IMG/VR virus record: IMGVR_UViG_3300028392_000283
Coordinates: 1 to 24,080 of that record
Direction: 5' to 3' (one strand)
DNA length: 24,080 bases
Source of the DNA: a virus
The notes under the pieces are model-generated. The model saw only the letters and a list, made by a program, of their open reading frames with translations. It was not told the DNA's origin and ran no database searches. Shown here in pieces: positions 1-6,342 of this stretch. Numbering within the stretch: position 1 is the first letter of the stretch; every line of letters begins with the position of its first letter. A program made the translations under genes and the position numbers.

Positions 1-231
1 AGATGACTTGAGCGTCAAGGTGTAATTGGCGCCGCCGAGCCACAAATTGCACTCGCCACGCGAATCAAGAATGATAGGGTTTGTGTTTGCAGACGCGCCG
101 GTCGAATCGGTGTACGTTGTCAAAGGCGTGCTTGTTCCGCTGGCATAGCTGTACAGTTTGCCGCCCACCAATGGATTGCCATTGGCGTCTAAGAATTGCA
201 TCTTGGGGCTGGGGGTCAAGTAAGTAGTCAT
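1..231 (-). CDS. Tailspike/tail-fibre protein, N-terminal part (cut by left window edge)
   Basis: A minus-strand frame opens with ATG at 231 and is still open at base 1, giving 77 visible residues beginning MTTYLTPSPKMQFLDANGNP. The visible part contains NPLVGGKLYSYASGTSTPL, then a YTDSTGA segment, then LDSRGECNLWLGG. This pattern (DANGNPL..GGKLY.Y..GT..P..TYTDSTG...NP..LDSRGE..LWL) is a recurrent N-terminal virion-attachment domain of podovirus tailspikes and fibres, comparable in role to the P22 tailspike head-binding domain. The start is well placed: it lies two bases after the stop of the 120-residue gene upstream, and a GAGGT ribosome site overlaps that stop. The receptor-binding or enzymatic part lies outside the window, so the substrate is unknown. 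Confidence is high for a tail appendage protein, lower for tailspike versus fibre. Confidence 0.82.
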   Translation of the reverse strand, partial: MTTYLTPSPKMQFLDANGNPLVGGKLYSYASGTSTPLTTYTDSTGASANTNPIILDSRGECNLWLGGANYTLTLKSS

Positions 232-233
232 AG

Positions 234-596
234 TTACCTCGGAACAAGAGTCATTGTCGGCGTTGATGTATAGGTTGCACGGAGATGATCTCCTGGCGAT
301 AAGCCAAACATCCCATAATAACTGCCGGTGTTAAAAAATGTAACACCATCGCGGGAAAATTCCAAATTAGAAATGCTGCCACCGCTGACAATTACGTCCA
401 CCGGCAAGTCAGCTGTATTGGTGTAAACAAACGGGGACGCAGTTACGATAATCGGCGTAAGCGCGGCGGGCGGTTGACCGGAACCAGTAAGCACAAACAG
501 GTTAAAGAAAAACCGATACCAAGACCTCGACATGAGGTTTGTTTGCGGGTCGATAAACACGACTCGCGCCGATGGGATATTGGTTACGTTAAGCAT
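234..596 (-). CDS. Conserved 120-residue phage structural/tail-hub protein
   Basis: The product begins MLNVTNIPSARVVFIDPQTN and carries an aromatic block near residues 22-36 (MSRSWYRFFFNLFVL), followed by a Thr/Val/Pro-rich, apparently beta-structured C-terminal half. Small proteins with a similar MSR.WYRFF.NL signature commonly sit next to gp10-type genes in podoviruses (recalled family pattern, not searched). The ATG at 596 lies inside the end of the upstream gp10-like gene (8-base overlap), and the stop is two bases before the tailspike-like gene, so all three are probably translated together. Position suggests a tail-hub or adaptor part, possibly replacing the P22 tail needle, but nothing in the sequence proves that. 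The aromatic block is short and not a convincing membrane segment. Confidence 0.8.
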   Translation of the reverse strand: MLNVTNIPSARVVFIDPQTNLMSRSWYRFFFNLFVLTGSGQPPAALTPIIVTASPFVYTNTADLPVDVIVSGGSISNLEFSRDGVTFFNTGSYYGMFGLSPGDHLRATYTSTPTMTLVPR

Positions 597-2106
597 TTGT
601 TGGGCTCAATACCAGTTCTGCGCCCATAATGGCTATCTTAATCGGGTCGGTGCCCGACAACTCATATACCCTGTCGCGCAGCTTGAGCGTCATGCCCAAC
701 CGACGCCAAAAAATACGTCTGCCGTATGCGCCGACAGCGCCGCCGCCTGACCAATGTGAATTAGACCAAGTATGGCCGCCATCATCAGACCAGCGCAGCA
801 TAAACTGCGGTTCTGGATTAACCGCTGGCGTTGTAGACGCAGCCAAATAAGCACCAGCTTCAGTGATTAGATTGTCGCCGGCTTCCGTTATCAGAAGTTC
901 AACGCCAACGTCAGACGGCAAATAATGCCCTGCTTGAGCGTCAAGCTGCAAAGTATGCTGAGCTGTACGTTTAAGATTGTTCTGCCCTGTAGGCAGCGCC
1001 CGCCATGACCGCAACCATCGCTGAATTTGGTCGTAATCGCTGTAGACGTCCAAGTCAAAAGCGTACAAGTTGCCGTTGTTGTAGCTGCCGACCACAATCT
1101 CATTGTTGAACGATACTTGGCAGTTTGAAGGATGGCGGGTAAATTGCCCATCCACCCAGCCTGCGCGCTCATGCCAGGCTTGGGTAGCTACGTCATACAC
1201 CCAAGTCGTGTTAGCGGTGGGGAATATAAGGACGTAAAAACTGTGGCCATCCTGCTGGTATGTGTACGCAATTGCGTCCGACATATTGCTGTACTGCTGG
1301 ATTTGCCATTCCACAGCGTGCGTTGAAATGCGCGTGCCGGTGTAGCCGTTGGAACGGTAGACGATGCCCTGTCCACGGGCGTCGGCACCCAGCCAGAACA
1401 GGCCGTTGTCCATCTTGGCCACTGAGTATGGGGCAATGCAACCAATCTCATTAAACGCGCCTTGAATACGTTGTAGTGGGAAATCAGGCCCACCGGCGTC
1501 GTACCAAACTTCAATTGAACTGCTGCCAAACAGCCATGCTTCACGATGGTCAACAATTAACGCAACCAAGCCATCAGGTGAACCCTCGGCGCTGGCAAAA
1601 TCCAAAGGATTAACTGAAGTGCCGTCAAGCAGCTGCGTAACCCAAACCTTTTGGCTGTTGGGCTCGTTAAAAACAAAGTACCCATCAAGATAGCCAACTG
1701 AAACCGAACCAGGGAAATCGGGGTCAGTAATCTGCGCGAATATTTTTGTCGCCGTGTTGTAAATGTACCCGTCAGGATTGGTAGAGATAAAAATCTGCGT
1801 GCCGTTGTCAGACATACTGACCGGCCCTACGCCAGACACAGTACCTAAACGGGTTGACACCCAGTTAGTGTTGACGCTGTAAAAACCGGTGCCGGAGACT
1901 ACATACGCCGTACCATTGGTCTGCCATGCGCCTCGAATCGGGCCGGTGCTTACGGTGCACAGCTTGCGCAGACCTGGAGCGCGTTGCAAGAAGCCAGGCT
2001 CTTTGCCGCCCTCGGGGACAATCTCGGGGAACAGGTTGACCATCCTGTTGTCCGCAGCATTGACGCTGCGGGCGACGTAGCTGGAACCTAGGATGGGAGT
2101 TTTCAT
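589..2106 (-). CDS. P22 gp10-like packaged DNA stabilisation / tail-hub protein
   Basis: 505 residues, close to the length of the P22 gp10 family. It begins MKTPILGSSYVARSVNAADN, with NLFPEIVPEGG near residues 24-34. The middle has beta-propeller-like repeats (aromatic and glycine clusters such as GYLDGYFVFNEPNSQ and FGSSSIEVWYDAGG). The C-terminus contains LRWSDDGGHTWSNSHW, a hallmark of this phage stabilisation family. In P22 the protein forms part of the tail hub that plugs the portal channel after DNA packaging. ATG at 2106 shares one base with the TAA of the gp4-like gene (TAATG), implying translational coupling between the two adaptor proteins. The gp4-gp10 order is the same as in P22. 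Assignment is from family resemblance and order. Confidence 0.88.
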   Translation of the reverse strand: MKTPILGSSYVARSVNAADNRMVNLFPEIVPEGGKEPGFLQRAPGLRKLCTVSTGPIRGAWQTNGTAYVVSGTGFYSVNTNWVSTRLGTVSGVGPVSMSDNGTQIFISTNPDGYIYNTATKIFAQITDPDFPGSVSVGYLDGYFVFNEPNSQKVWVTQLLDGTSVNPLDFASAEGSPDGLVALIVDHREAWLFGSSSIEVWYDAGGPDFPLQRIQGAFNEIGCIAPYSVAKMDNGLFWLGADARGQGIVYRSNGYTGTRISTHAVEWQIQQYSNMSDAIAYTYQQDGHSFYVLIFPTANTTWVYDVATQAWHERAGWVDGQFTRHPSNCQVSFNNEIVVGSYNNGNLYAFDLDVYSDYDQIQRWLRSWRALPTGQNNLKRTAQHTLQLDAQAGHYLPSDVGVELLITEAGDNLITEAGAYLAASTTPAVNPEPQFMLRWSDDGGHTWSNSHWSGGGAVGAYGRRIFWRRLGMTLKLRDRVYELSGTDPIKIAIMGAELVLSPTNA

Positions 2107-2822
2107 TAGTAGTTGCCAGCGTAGATGTTGAACCGCTGCCGAGTCGCCACAATGGCGTAGGGCATGGACATGACATCATCAGGATTGTTGATGCGCTTGA
2201 GGTTGCGCTTGCTGGTCATGGCAATGCGCGACACTTGCGGGCTAGGCTCAACGCCAAACTCAGGCGCAAATTCCATTGCTAGGTTGTAGGTGAACGCCCG
2301 CAGATAGCCTGGCGGGTAATACATCACGGTGGCCAAGTCAGCCGGACGATCAAGTTCTTGGACGCTAACAAAATGCCACTCCAACTCGCGGGTAGGCTTG
2401 GGATAAATTGTCAGCGTGATGTCAGGAAAACCCATGTTGACCCAGCAGACTTGCGGGTATGTGGATGTGACTGTTTTAACCGCAATGCCGTCGTACTGCT
2501 GCTGGTTAATGAATTTAATGCCAAAGCTGACGTTGGTGCCTGGGTCGCGGTAATAAGTGGCGTCGTCCATCTGAATTGGACGCAAGCCTATAAAGTCCCC
2601 GCTAGGGCCGAGCGTGCGGCTGATAAAGCCAGCCGGCCACAAAAAGGTTTGATCTTGGGTAACAAAAGTGGAAAGGCGCTCAGTATTCCACGAATCAATC
2701 ATCTGATTGAGCGCCATCAGGGCGTCTTGAGAGACAGATGCGGAGGGGGTTTCGCCCTCGGCTAACACGCCGAGCAACCTCAACGACCGGTTGATTTGAT
2801 CGCCAGCAGTGTATGTCGCCAT
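2106..2822 (-). CDS. P22 gp4-like head-to-tail adaptor (tail accessory factor)
   Basis: 238 residues starting MATYTAGDQINRSLRLLGVL, then AEGETPSASVSQDALMALNQ and MIDSWNTERL. This N-terminal helical pattern (GD.I..SLR.LGV..EGE.PS......L..LN.M.DSW) is typical of the P22 gp4 tail accessory family, which binds beneath the portal ring and extends it so that gp10 can dock. The C-terminal half (YYPPGYLRAFTYNLAMEFAP, about residues 166-185) matches the conserved region seen in such adaptors. P22 gp4 also has peptidoglycan hydrolase activity; I see no clear evidence for or against that here. The start has an AAGGAG ribosome site about 9 bases upstream, overlapping the end of the preceding gene. The gene is coupled to the gp10-like gene by TAATG. 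Confidence 0.87.
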   Translation of the reverse strand: MATYTAGDQINRSLRLLGVLAEGETPSASVSQDALMALNQMIDSWNTERLSTFVTQDQTFLWPAGFISRTLGPSGDFIGLRPIQMDDATYYRDPGTNVSFGIKFINQQQYDGIAVKTVTSTYPQVCWVNMGFPDITLTIYPKPTRELEWHFVSVQELDRPADLATVMYYPPGYLRAFTYNLAMEFAPEFGVEPSPQVSRIAMTSKRNLKRINNPDDVMSMPYAIVATRQRFNIYAGNY

Positions 2823-2824
2823 GA

Positions 2825-3010
2825 CTAGGCTCCTTCAGGTTCAGTTCTACGACGGCGCTTAACTTCCAGTGCGTTTACAGGAGCCGCCTCAGTAGCTACG
2901 GGCGTGTCCTGAGTATATCTTGTCCAGCCGTTCTTTTCATCGGCTTTTGCTTCAAGTTCCATCGTCGCTATTTTGCGGCCGTGGATGGGATGGGAGAGAT
3001 ATATTTCCAT
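2825..3010 (-). CDS. Small basic-tailed phage protein of unknown function
   Basis: 61 residues if started at ATG 3010 (MEIYLSHPIHGRKIATMELE...), ending in a very basic tail EVKRRRRTEPEGA. The frame is open further upstream to a TTG at 3040, but that extension would encode the arms of the intrinsic terminator at 3013-3036, so ATG 3010 is preferred. No good Shine-Dalgarno precedes it: the ATG lies three bases beyond the terminator T-tract. The H-P-x-H-G-x-K-x-A-T-M-E pattern resembles short proteins found between coat and gp4-like adaptor genes in other podoviruses (recalled, not searched). The RRRR stretch could contact nucleic acid or the acidic surface of a partner. No function is assigned. 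Confidence 0.7.
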   Translation of the reverse strand: MEIYLSHPIHGRKIATMELEAKADEKNGWTRYTQDTPVATEAAPVNALEVKRRRRTEPEGA

Positions 3011-3012
3011 AG

Positions 3013-3036
3013 AAAAAGGGGGCTTTTGGCCCCCTT
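3013..3036 (-). terminator. Intrinsic terminator downstream of the 133-residue structural gene
   Basis: Read on the minus strand, AAGGGGGC and GCCCCCTT form a perfect 8-bp stem around a 5-base loop (CAAAA), and the 3' side runs into TTTTTC. The GC-rich stem plus U-tract is the classical rho-independent form. It starts a few bases after the stop codon at 3041 and ends just before the ATG of the next gene at 3010. Confidence 0.82.
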
Positions 3037-3040
3037 CCAA

Positions 3041-3442
3041 TTAAGCGCCGTGGATAATGGCGAAATTAAGAACAACGGCTTCAGCCAAAGCACCGCCCGT
3101 CAGGTTACGCAAGGTAACAACTGCCGAACCAGCAGCCATGCTGGAGATATACGTTGTGTAAGCAGCCGCCGTGCCGCCACCAGATACATTTACGATGATT
3201 GCATCGTTGGTGCTAATTAAGCTGTTGGTCAAAGTAAATGACACAGCCGTGTTAGCTGCCAAAGAAGCAGCATTCATAGTGATGCGGCCAGCAGATTTGT
3301 TCAGAGTTACCCCCGTACCTTTGTCTGTTGCTTGCGTCACAGTACCTTGCGCTGCTGATGCGTACCCAATTTCCTCGGTAGCGTAGCAGGTAGAAAATTC
3401 GGGGTCAAGATAAGAGACGCCAATTGCTTTGGTATTTGACAT
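3041..3442 (-). CDS. Hypothetical structural protein (133 aa)
   Basis: Begins MSNTKAIGVSYLDPEFSTCY. The remainder is rich in Ala, Thr, Val and Gly with alternating patterns that suggest beta-strands (for example VVTLRNLTGGALAEAVVLNF), and it ends in FAIIHGA. ATG at 3442 is chosen because AAGGAAA lies about 8 bases upstream; the frame is open farther upstream only across the terminator at 3454-3477. The gene is bracketed by two intrinsic terminators, so it may be read by partial read-through from the coat transcript or from its own promoter, which I could not identify. The position two genes after coat and the composition suggest a head decoration or accessory protein. That is inference, and no family is recognised. 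Confidence 0.8.
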   Translation of the reverse strand: MSNTKAIGVSYLDPEFSTCYATEEIGYASAAQGTVTQATDKGTGVTLNKSAGRITMNAASLAANTAVSFTLTNSLISTNDAIIVNVSGGGTAAAYTTYISSMAAGSAVVTLRNLTGGALAEAVVLNFAIIHGA

Positions 3443-3453
3443 GATTGTTTCCT

Positions 3454-3477
3454 TAAAAATGGGGGCCGGAGCCCCCA
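3454..3477 (-). terminator. Intrinsic terminator after coat / 130-residue gene
   Basis: On the minus strand TGGGGGC and GCCCCCA form a perfect 7-bp stem with a TCCG tetraloop, directly followed by TTTTT. It lies between the stop at 3485 and the ribosome site of the gene starting at 3442. It would limit transcription leaving the coat region. Confidence 0.87.
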
Positions 3478-3484
3478 CTTAGGT

Positions 3485-3877
3485 TTAAGCCAAACGGTAC
3501 ACAGACCAGGCTGCGTCGCCGGTCTTGACAGCGCGCCACTGCGAGGACACGCCAGCAGCGACAGTAGCCGTGCCAACCAAAGTCCAGCCAGTACCACCAG
3601 CGATGGTGACAGTGTTAGTGCCGCCAATGTTGATGACCGCAAAATCAAAAGAGCTGTTTACTTTTGCGCTGGAAACCAGAGCATCGGTAAGAGCTGCAGT
3701 TGGCAGCGTAACAGTAGCAACTGCACCTGTGTAGGTGATGATGCCGTTGGTCAGTTGAGCAGCAGTCAACGTCGCAGCAGCAGTAACTGCTACTGGAGTC
3801 GATTGCACGCCCATGTTGACTTCACTCAGATTGCCGTCACCAACTTGGTAACCGCCTGCGCCATTAGGAATAGCCAT
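3485..3877 (-). CDS. Putative head decoration / small structural protein (130 aa)
   Basis: Begins MAIPNGAGGYQVGDGNLSEV. It then has alternating Thr/Ala/Val-rich strands (AAATLTAAQLTNGIITYTGA, VNSSFDFAVINIGG, TNTVTIAGGTGWTLVG) and ends WRAVKTGDAAWSVYRLA. The pattern is that of a compact beta-rich virion protein. GAAGGA sits about 10 bases upstream of the ATG. It lies 26 bases after the coat stop and is followed by a strong terminator, so it should be made in high amount together with coat, as expected for a decoration protein. Similar proteins occur as C-terminal modules of phage head fibres or decoration proteins, but the family is not certain. A virion protein is likely; the exact role is inference. 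Confidence 0.82.
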   Translation of the reverse strand: MAIPNGAGGYQVGDGNLSEVNMGVQSTPVAVTAAATLTAAQLTNGIITYTGAVATVTLPTAALTDALVSSAKVNSSFDFAVINIGGTNTVTIAGGTGWTLVGTATVAAGVSSQWRAVKTGDAAWSVYRLA

Positions 3878-3903
3878 GATAATTTTCCTTCAAAAAGAAT
3901 TGA

Positions 3904-5112
3904 TTAACCCCAGACGCGGCAAGCCATCTGTGGACGAATGGTGCTGAAGCCATACAGAACGTCGATACGGCAAGGCATCCGATCGTTGTTGATATCGTAC
4001 TGACGAACGACACGCAAGCTGATTCCGTTATGGACAGAACGTGCAGCCATGTCAACGCCTTGGGGCAGCAACAAGTCAGCAGTAGCGAAAGTGATCGCGT
4101 CCTTGTGGTAGACCAAGTTCTGAGCGTAGGCAGTAGAAGCAGCGCCCACGAAGGTCACAGCTTTGCTGTTTTGCGGCAAAACGTCCATAGTGGCCAAGGC
4201 ATGGTTAGCCGAGTACATTGGGGCGACGGTCACAGTCCAGGTGCCAGACACAGCGGTAGCGTCAACCAAAGCCACGAACTGGAACAACGAACCTGTGGTT
4301 TCACGGGTTTGTGGGTTCACAGCGAAGCAGCTTGCAATGGTAAACACGTCGCCAGCCTTGATGGTCGTAGTCACCGAACCTTGAGTCAAGGTCAGGGTAG
4401 ACGAACCTTCAGAGGTCACAGCAGCGCCAGTGGTCGTGGAGGCCGAGGCATCACGCGAACCAGTAGTGAACTGCTTGATCGACTGAGACATATTGATCTC
4501 TTCATAGCCCAGCACGCCAGTGCCCATCATGCCGTTCTTGAACTGCTTGCTGATGGTGTCGGTAGGATTGAACAAACCTTTCATGCCTTCAACCAGACCA
4601 GCGTTTGCAGCGGGGTTAACCGTTGCATAGCGGGGCGACATGACGGCGGCGTTCTCGTTCAGCTTCTGCTGGGCTTGCAACAAGACCAAAGAAGTCGAAG
4701 GAGTGGTGCCAGGAGTGCCGACGGTGTTACCGATGGTTTTGTAGGCATTAGCAACGTCAGCGTCAATGCTGGAGGCCAGCTGGCTGATACGTGGCTTCAA
4801 CACGCGCTCTGCGAAGTCATCCAATTGCATGGTCAATTCAGCAGATGTGAAGTTGACACCGATGTGCTTTTGGCTGGCAACCGTCAAAGTGGTGTACTGC
4901 TCGTTGTCGTCCTGAACTTGCAGGGCGGCACCGTCAGTGACCAAAGCGCGGTCAGGCAGGCGAATACGCAGAGTAGAACCGATCTTGGCACCTTCAACAG
5001 CAAAGCTGTCGTCGTACTGACGGTTAACGTTACGGGTGATCACCAGATTGTTCTCAAGAATTTCGAGAGCCTTCCGTGTGATCATATCAATGGTTAGGAT
5101 ACTATTAGACAT
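3904..5112 (-). CDS. Major capsid protein, P22 coat (gp5) type
   Basis: 402 residues starting MSNSILTIDMITRKALEILE, then NNLVITRNVNRQYDDSF and IGSTLRIRLPDRA. The opening TI.MI...L.ILENNL...R.VNR.YD..FA..G.KIG.TL.IR.P is characteristic of the P22 coat family, an HK97-fold capsid protein. Residues about 220-345 are Ser/Thr-rich and beta-like and probably correspond to the inserted domain of P22-type coats. The C-terminus RMPCRIDVLYGFSTIRPQMA, with a nearby conserved RVWG end, fits too. Length is near the P22 coat (430). AAGGAC lies about 9 bases before the ATG. The position immediately after scaffold and upstream of decoration-like genes and terminators is the expected one. Confidence 0.95.
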   Translation of the reverse strand: MSNSILTIDMITRKALEILENNLVITRNVNRQYDDSFAVEGAKIGSTLRIRLPDRALVTDGAALQVQDDNEQYTTLTVASQKHIGVNFTSAELTMQLDDFAERVLKPRISQLASSIDADVANAYKTIGNTVGTPGTTPSTSLVLLQAQQKLNENAAVMSPRYATVNPAANAGLVEGMKGLFNPTDTISKQFKNGMMGTGVLGYEEINMSQSIKQFTTGSRDASASTTTGAAVTSEGSSTLTLTQGSVTTTIKAGDVFTIASCFAVNPQTRETTGSLFQFVALVDATAVSGTWTVTVAPMYSANHALATMDVLPQNSKAVTFVGAASTAYAQNLVYHKDAITFATADLLLPQGVDMAARSVHNGISLRVVRQYDINNDRMPCRIDVLYGFSTIRPQMACRVWG

Positions 5113-5133
5113 GAAAAAAAGTCCTTAAAAAAG

Positions 5134-5898
5134 TTAGCGGTTTGCCTGCGCTTGCAATTTTCTAATCTGCCGTGCCCTTTCGGCTTCTATCCACTGCGAA
5201 TCCGACATGGTCTTGATAGACCGTGGATCAGTAGTGTCGAAGGCCGGTGATCCAGTGGATCGGGCGGTGACAGGCGAGATCGGTGCTGGCGCCGACGTGG
5301 TACGTTTCACGGGAGGATCAGCAGCCAGTTTGGCCTCAATCTTCCCAATTTCTTTTGCCTGACCGAGTGGCGACATACGGGAAATACGTTCCGCGTCCTT
5401 GGGGTTAGAACCGAGGTAATAAGCTAACTCAGGCCCAACATCCGAAGATCGGATCGTCTCTGCCATCACGTCGGTGATTGAAAGTTTGGGGTTGTACGCA
5501 ACTTGTTCAAAGTCCTCGTACTTGCCGCGAGCTTCTTCTTCACGTTCGTGGTAGCTTTCAAGAATTTGCGACTGCTGCCTTGCCGCGTCCCGTTTAGCGA
5601 CTAGTTCTTCTGCACGCTGGAGGGCCAATGCTTCCGCATAGGCTTCTGGTGTTTCAAACTGGTCAACGGATTGGGCGGCTGGAGCCCTCAACGTCTGCAC
5701 TTCTGCTTGGCGTTGCGCTTGTTCCCGTTCCCACTTTCGTTGCTCTCTTGCGAGGCGTTTTCCAATAGCTGCGTCCAATTCTTCTTGTGTGAAGGTCTTG
5801 GTCGTCTCTACTTCCGGCGTAATAACTTCAGTCTCAGGCGCAACCGTTGCAACCTGATCTGGCACGGATTCAACTTCCGCTAGGATTTCTTCTGACAT
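5134..5898 (-). CDS. Capsid scaffolding protein
   Basis: 254 residues, strongly charged and almost entirely helical. An acidic N-terminus (MSEEILAEVESV) leads to FTQEELDAAIGKRLAREQRK, a motif recurrent in phage scaffolding and minor head assembly proteins, followed by a Gln/Glu/Arg-rich coiled coil to about residue 135. A basic C-terminal helix (SQWIEAERARQIRKLQAQAN) recalls the coat-binding C-terminus of P22 scaffold. Scaffold directs assembly of coat into a procapsid and leaves before DNA fills the head. The gene is directly upstream of coat, as in P22. ATG at 5898 has only a weak GGAA ribosome site, which falls within a small hairpin (see 5905-5935). Confidence 0.9.
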   Translation of the reverse strand: MSEEILAEVESVPDQVATVAPETEVITPEVETTKTFTQEELDAAIGKRLAREQRKWEREQAQRQAEVQTLRAPAAQSVDQFETPEAYAEALALQRAEELVAKRDAARQQSQILESYHEREEEARGKYEDFEQVAYNPKLSITDVMAETIRSSDVGPELAYYLGSNPKDAERISRMSPLGQAKEIGKIEAKLAADPPVKRTTSAPAPISPVTARSTGSPAFDTTDPRSIKTMSDSQWIEAERARQIRKLQAQANR

Positions 5899-5904
5899 TT
5901 TTTC

Positions 5905-5935
5905 GATTCCATAGAATCCCTGGTGAGCGCACCAG
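5905..5935 (-). promoter_or_regulatory. Two adjacent small hairpins in the scaffold leader
   Basis: In the 51-base gap before the scaffold gene, two perfect inverted repeats lie side by side: CTGGTG/CACCAG with a 4-base loop (5920-5935) and GATTC/GAATC with a 4-base loop (5905-5918). The second contains the only GGA that could serve as the scaffold ribosome site. There is no U-tract, so they are not intrinsic terminators. They could modulate translation or be processing sites in the polycistronic mRNA; that is inference. Confidence 0.4.
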
Positions 5936-5949
5936 TACGTTTTCGGGCA

Positions 5950-6096
5950 TTATGCCGTATCTTCTGTCGCCGTGGGCATCTGCTCTTTGGCTAAATTCTG
6001 TACCGTTTGAACAATATGAAATACCTCTTGGTAAGGGCGGGTGCCCAAATAACCAAGGATTTGGTTTACAAGTTCGACGGGTAGATTAATAGTCAT
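5950..6096 (-). CDS. Small conserved phage protein (48 aa)
   Basis: A short frame starts with ATG at 6096 and stops at TAA 5950. It reads MTINLPVELVNQILGYLGTR, then PYQEVFHIVQTVQNLAKEQM, and ends PTATEDTA. The start overlaps the stop of the 82-residue gene by four bases (ATGA), which strongly supports translation. The pattern LPVELVNQILGYL..RPYQEV is a compact amphipathic helix pair that I recall in small proteins next to scaffold genes of other podoviruses; no function is known to me. It may be an assembly helper, but nothing in the sequence establishes this. Confidence 0.72.
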   Translation of the reverse strand: MTINLPVELVNQILGYLGTRPYQEVFHIVQTVQNLAKEQMPTATEDTA

Positions 6097-6341
6097 GGGG
6101 CAATTTCCTCTTGAGTTACGGGGGTTGTACTATATTCCATCCATTGTTGCTCGGATTGGCTCCAAGCAAAATCAGTTGTTTCGGTTGCTGCGGGTTTGAT
6201 AGGGCGCACCACCCAACCAGGCGGGCTCCACCAAACCACTTCCTCGCCATCGCCAGCCGTTGGCGGCTCCGGCACTTCTTCCCAGCCTTCTGTGCCGTCA
6301 GTCTCAGGCATTGGGATTGATCCAAGTTTAGAGTAAAGCAT
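6093..6341 (-). CDS. Small acidic Trp-rich protein (82 aa), unknown
   Basis: Begins MLYSKLGSIPMPETDGTEGW, is rich in Trp, Pro and Glu (EEVVWWSPPGWVVRPIKP, DFAWSQSEQQWMEY) and ends TQEEIAP. The ATG lies one base after the LamG protein stop (TAATATG), and the stop overlaps the next start (ATGA), so it is part of a coupled string. The aromatic/Pro composition suggests a small, mostly non-helical binding protein. Its place directly after fibre genes would fit a fibre assembly chaperone, but no such family signature is visible and I leave it unassigned. An alternative start is Met11 (6311). Confidence 0.72.
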   Translation of the reverse strand: MLYSKLGSIPMPETDGTEGWEEVPEPPTAGDGEEVVWWSPPGWVVRPIKPAATETTDFAWSQSEQQWMEYSTTPVTQEEIAP

Positions 6342-6342
6342 A

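Noticed and set aside
4030-5097. 355-codon open frame on the plus strand
   Set aside because: It is the mirror of the coat gene; long antisense frames arise from codon bias, and the coat reading matches a known family.
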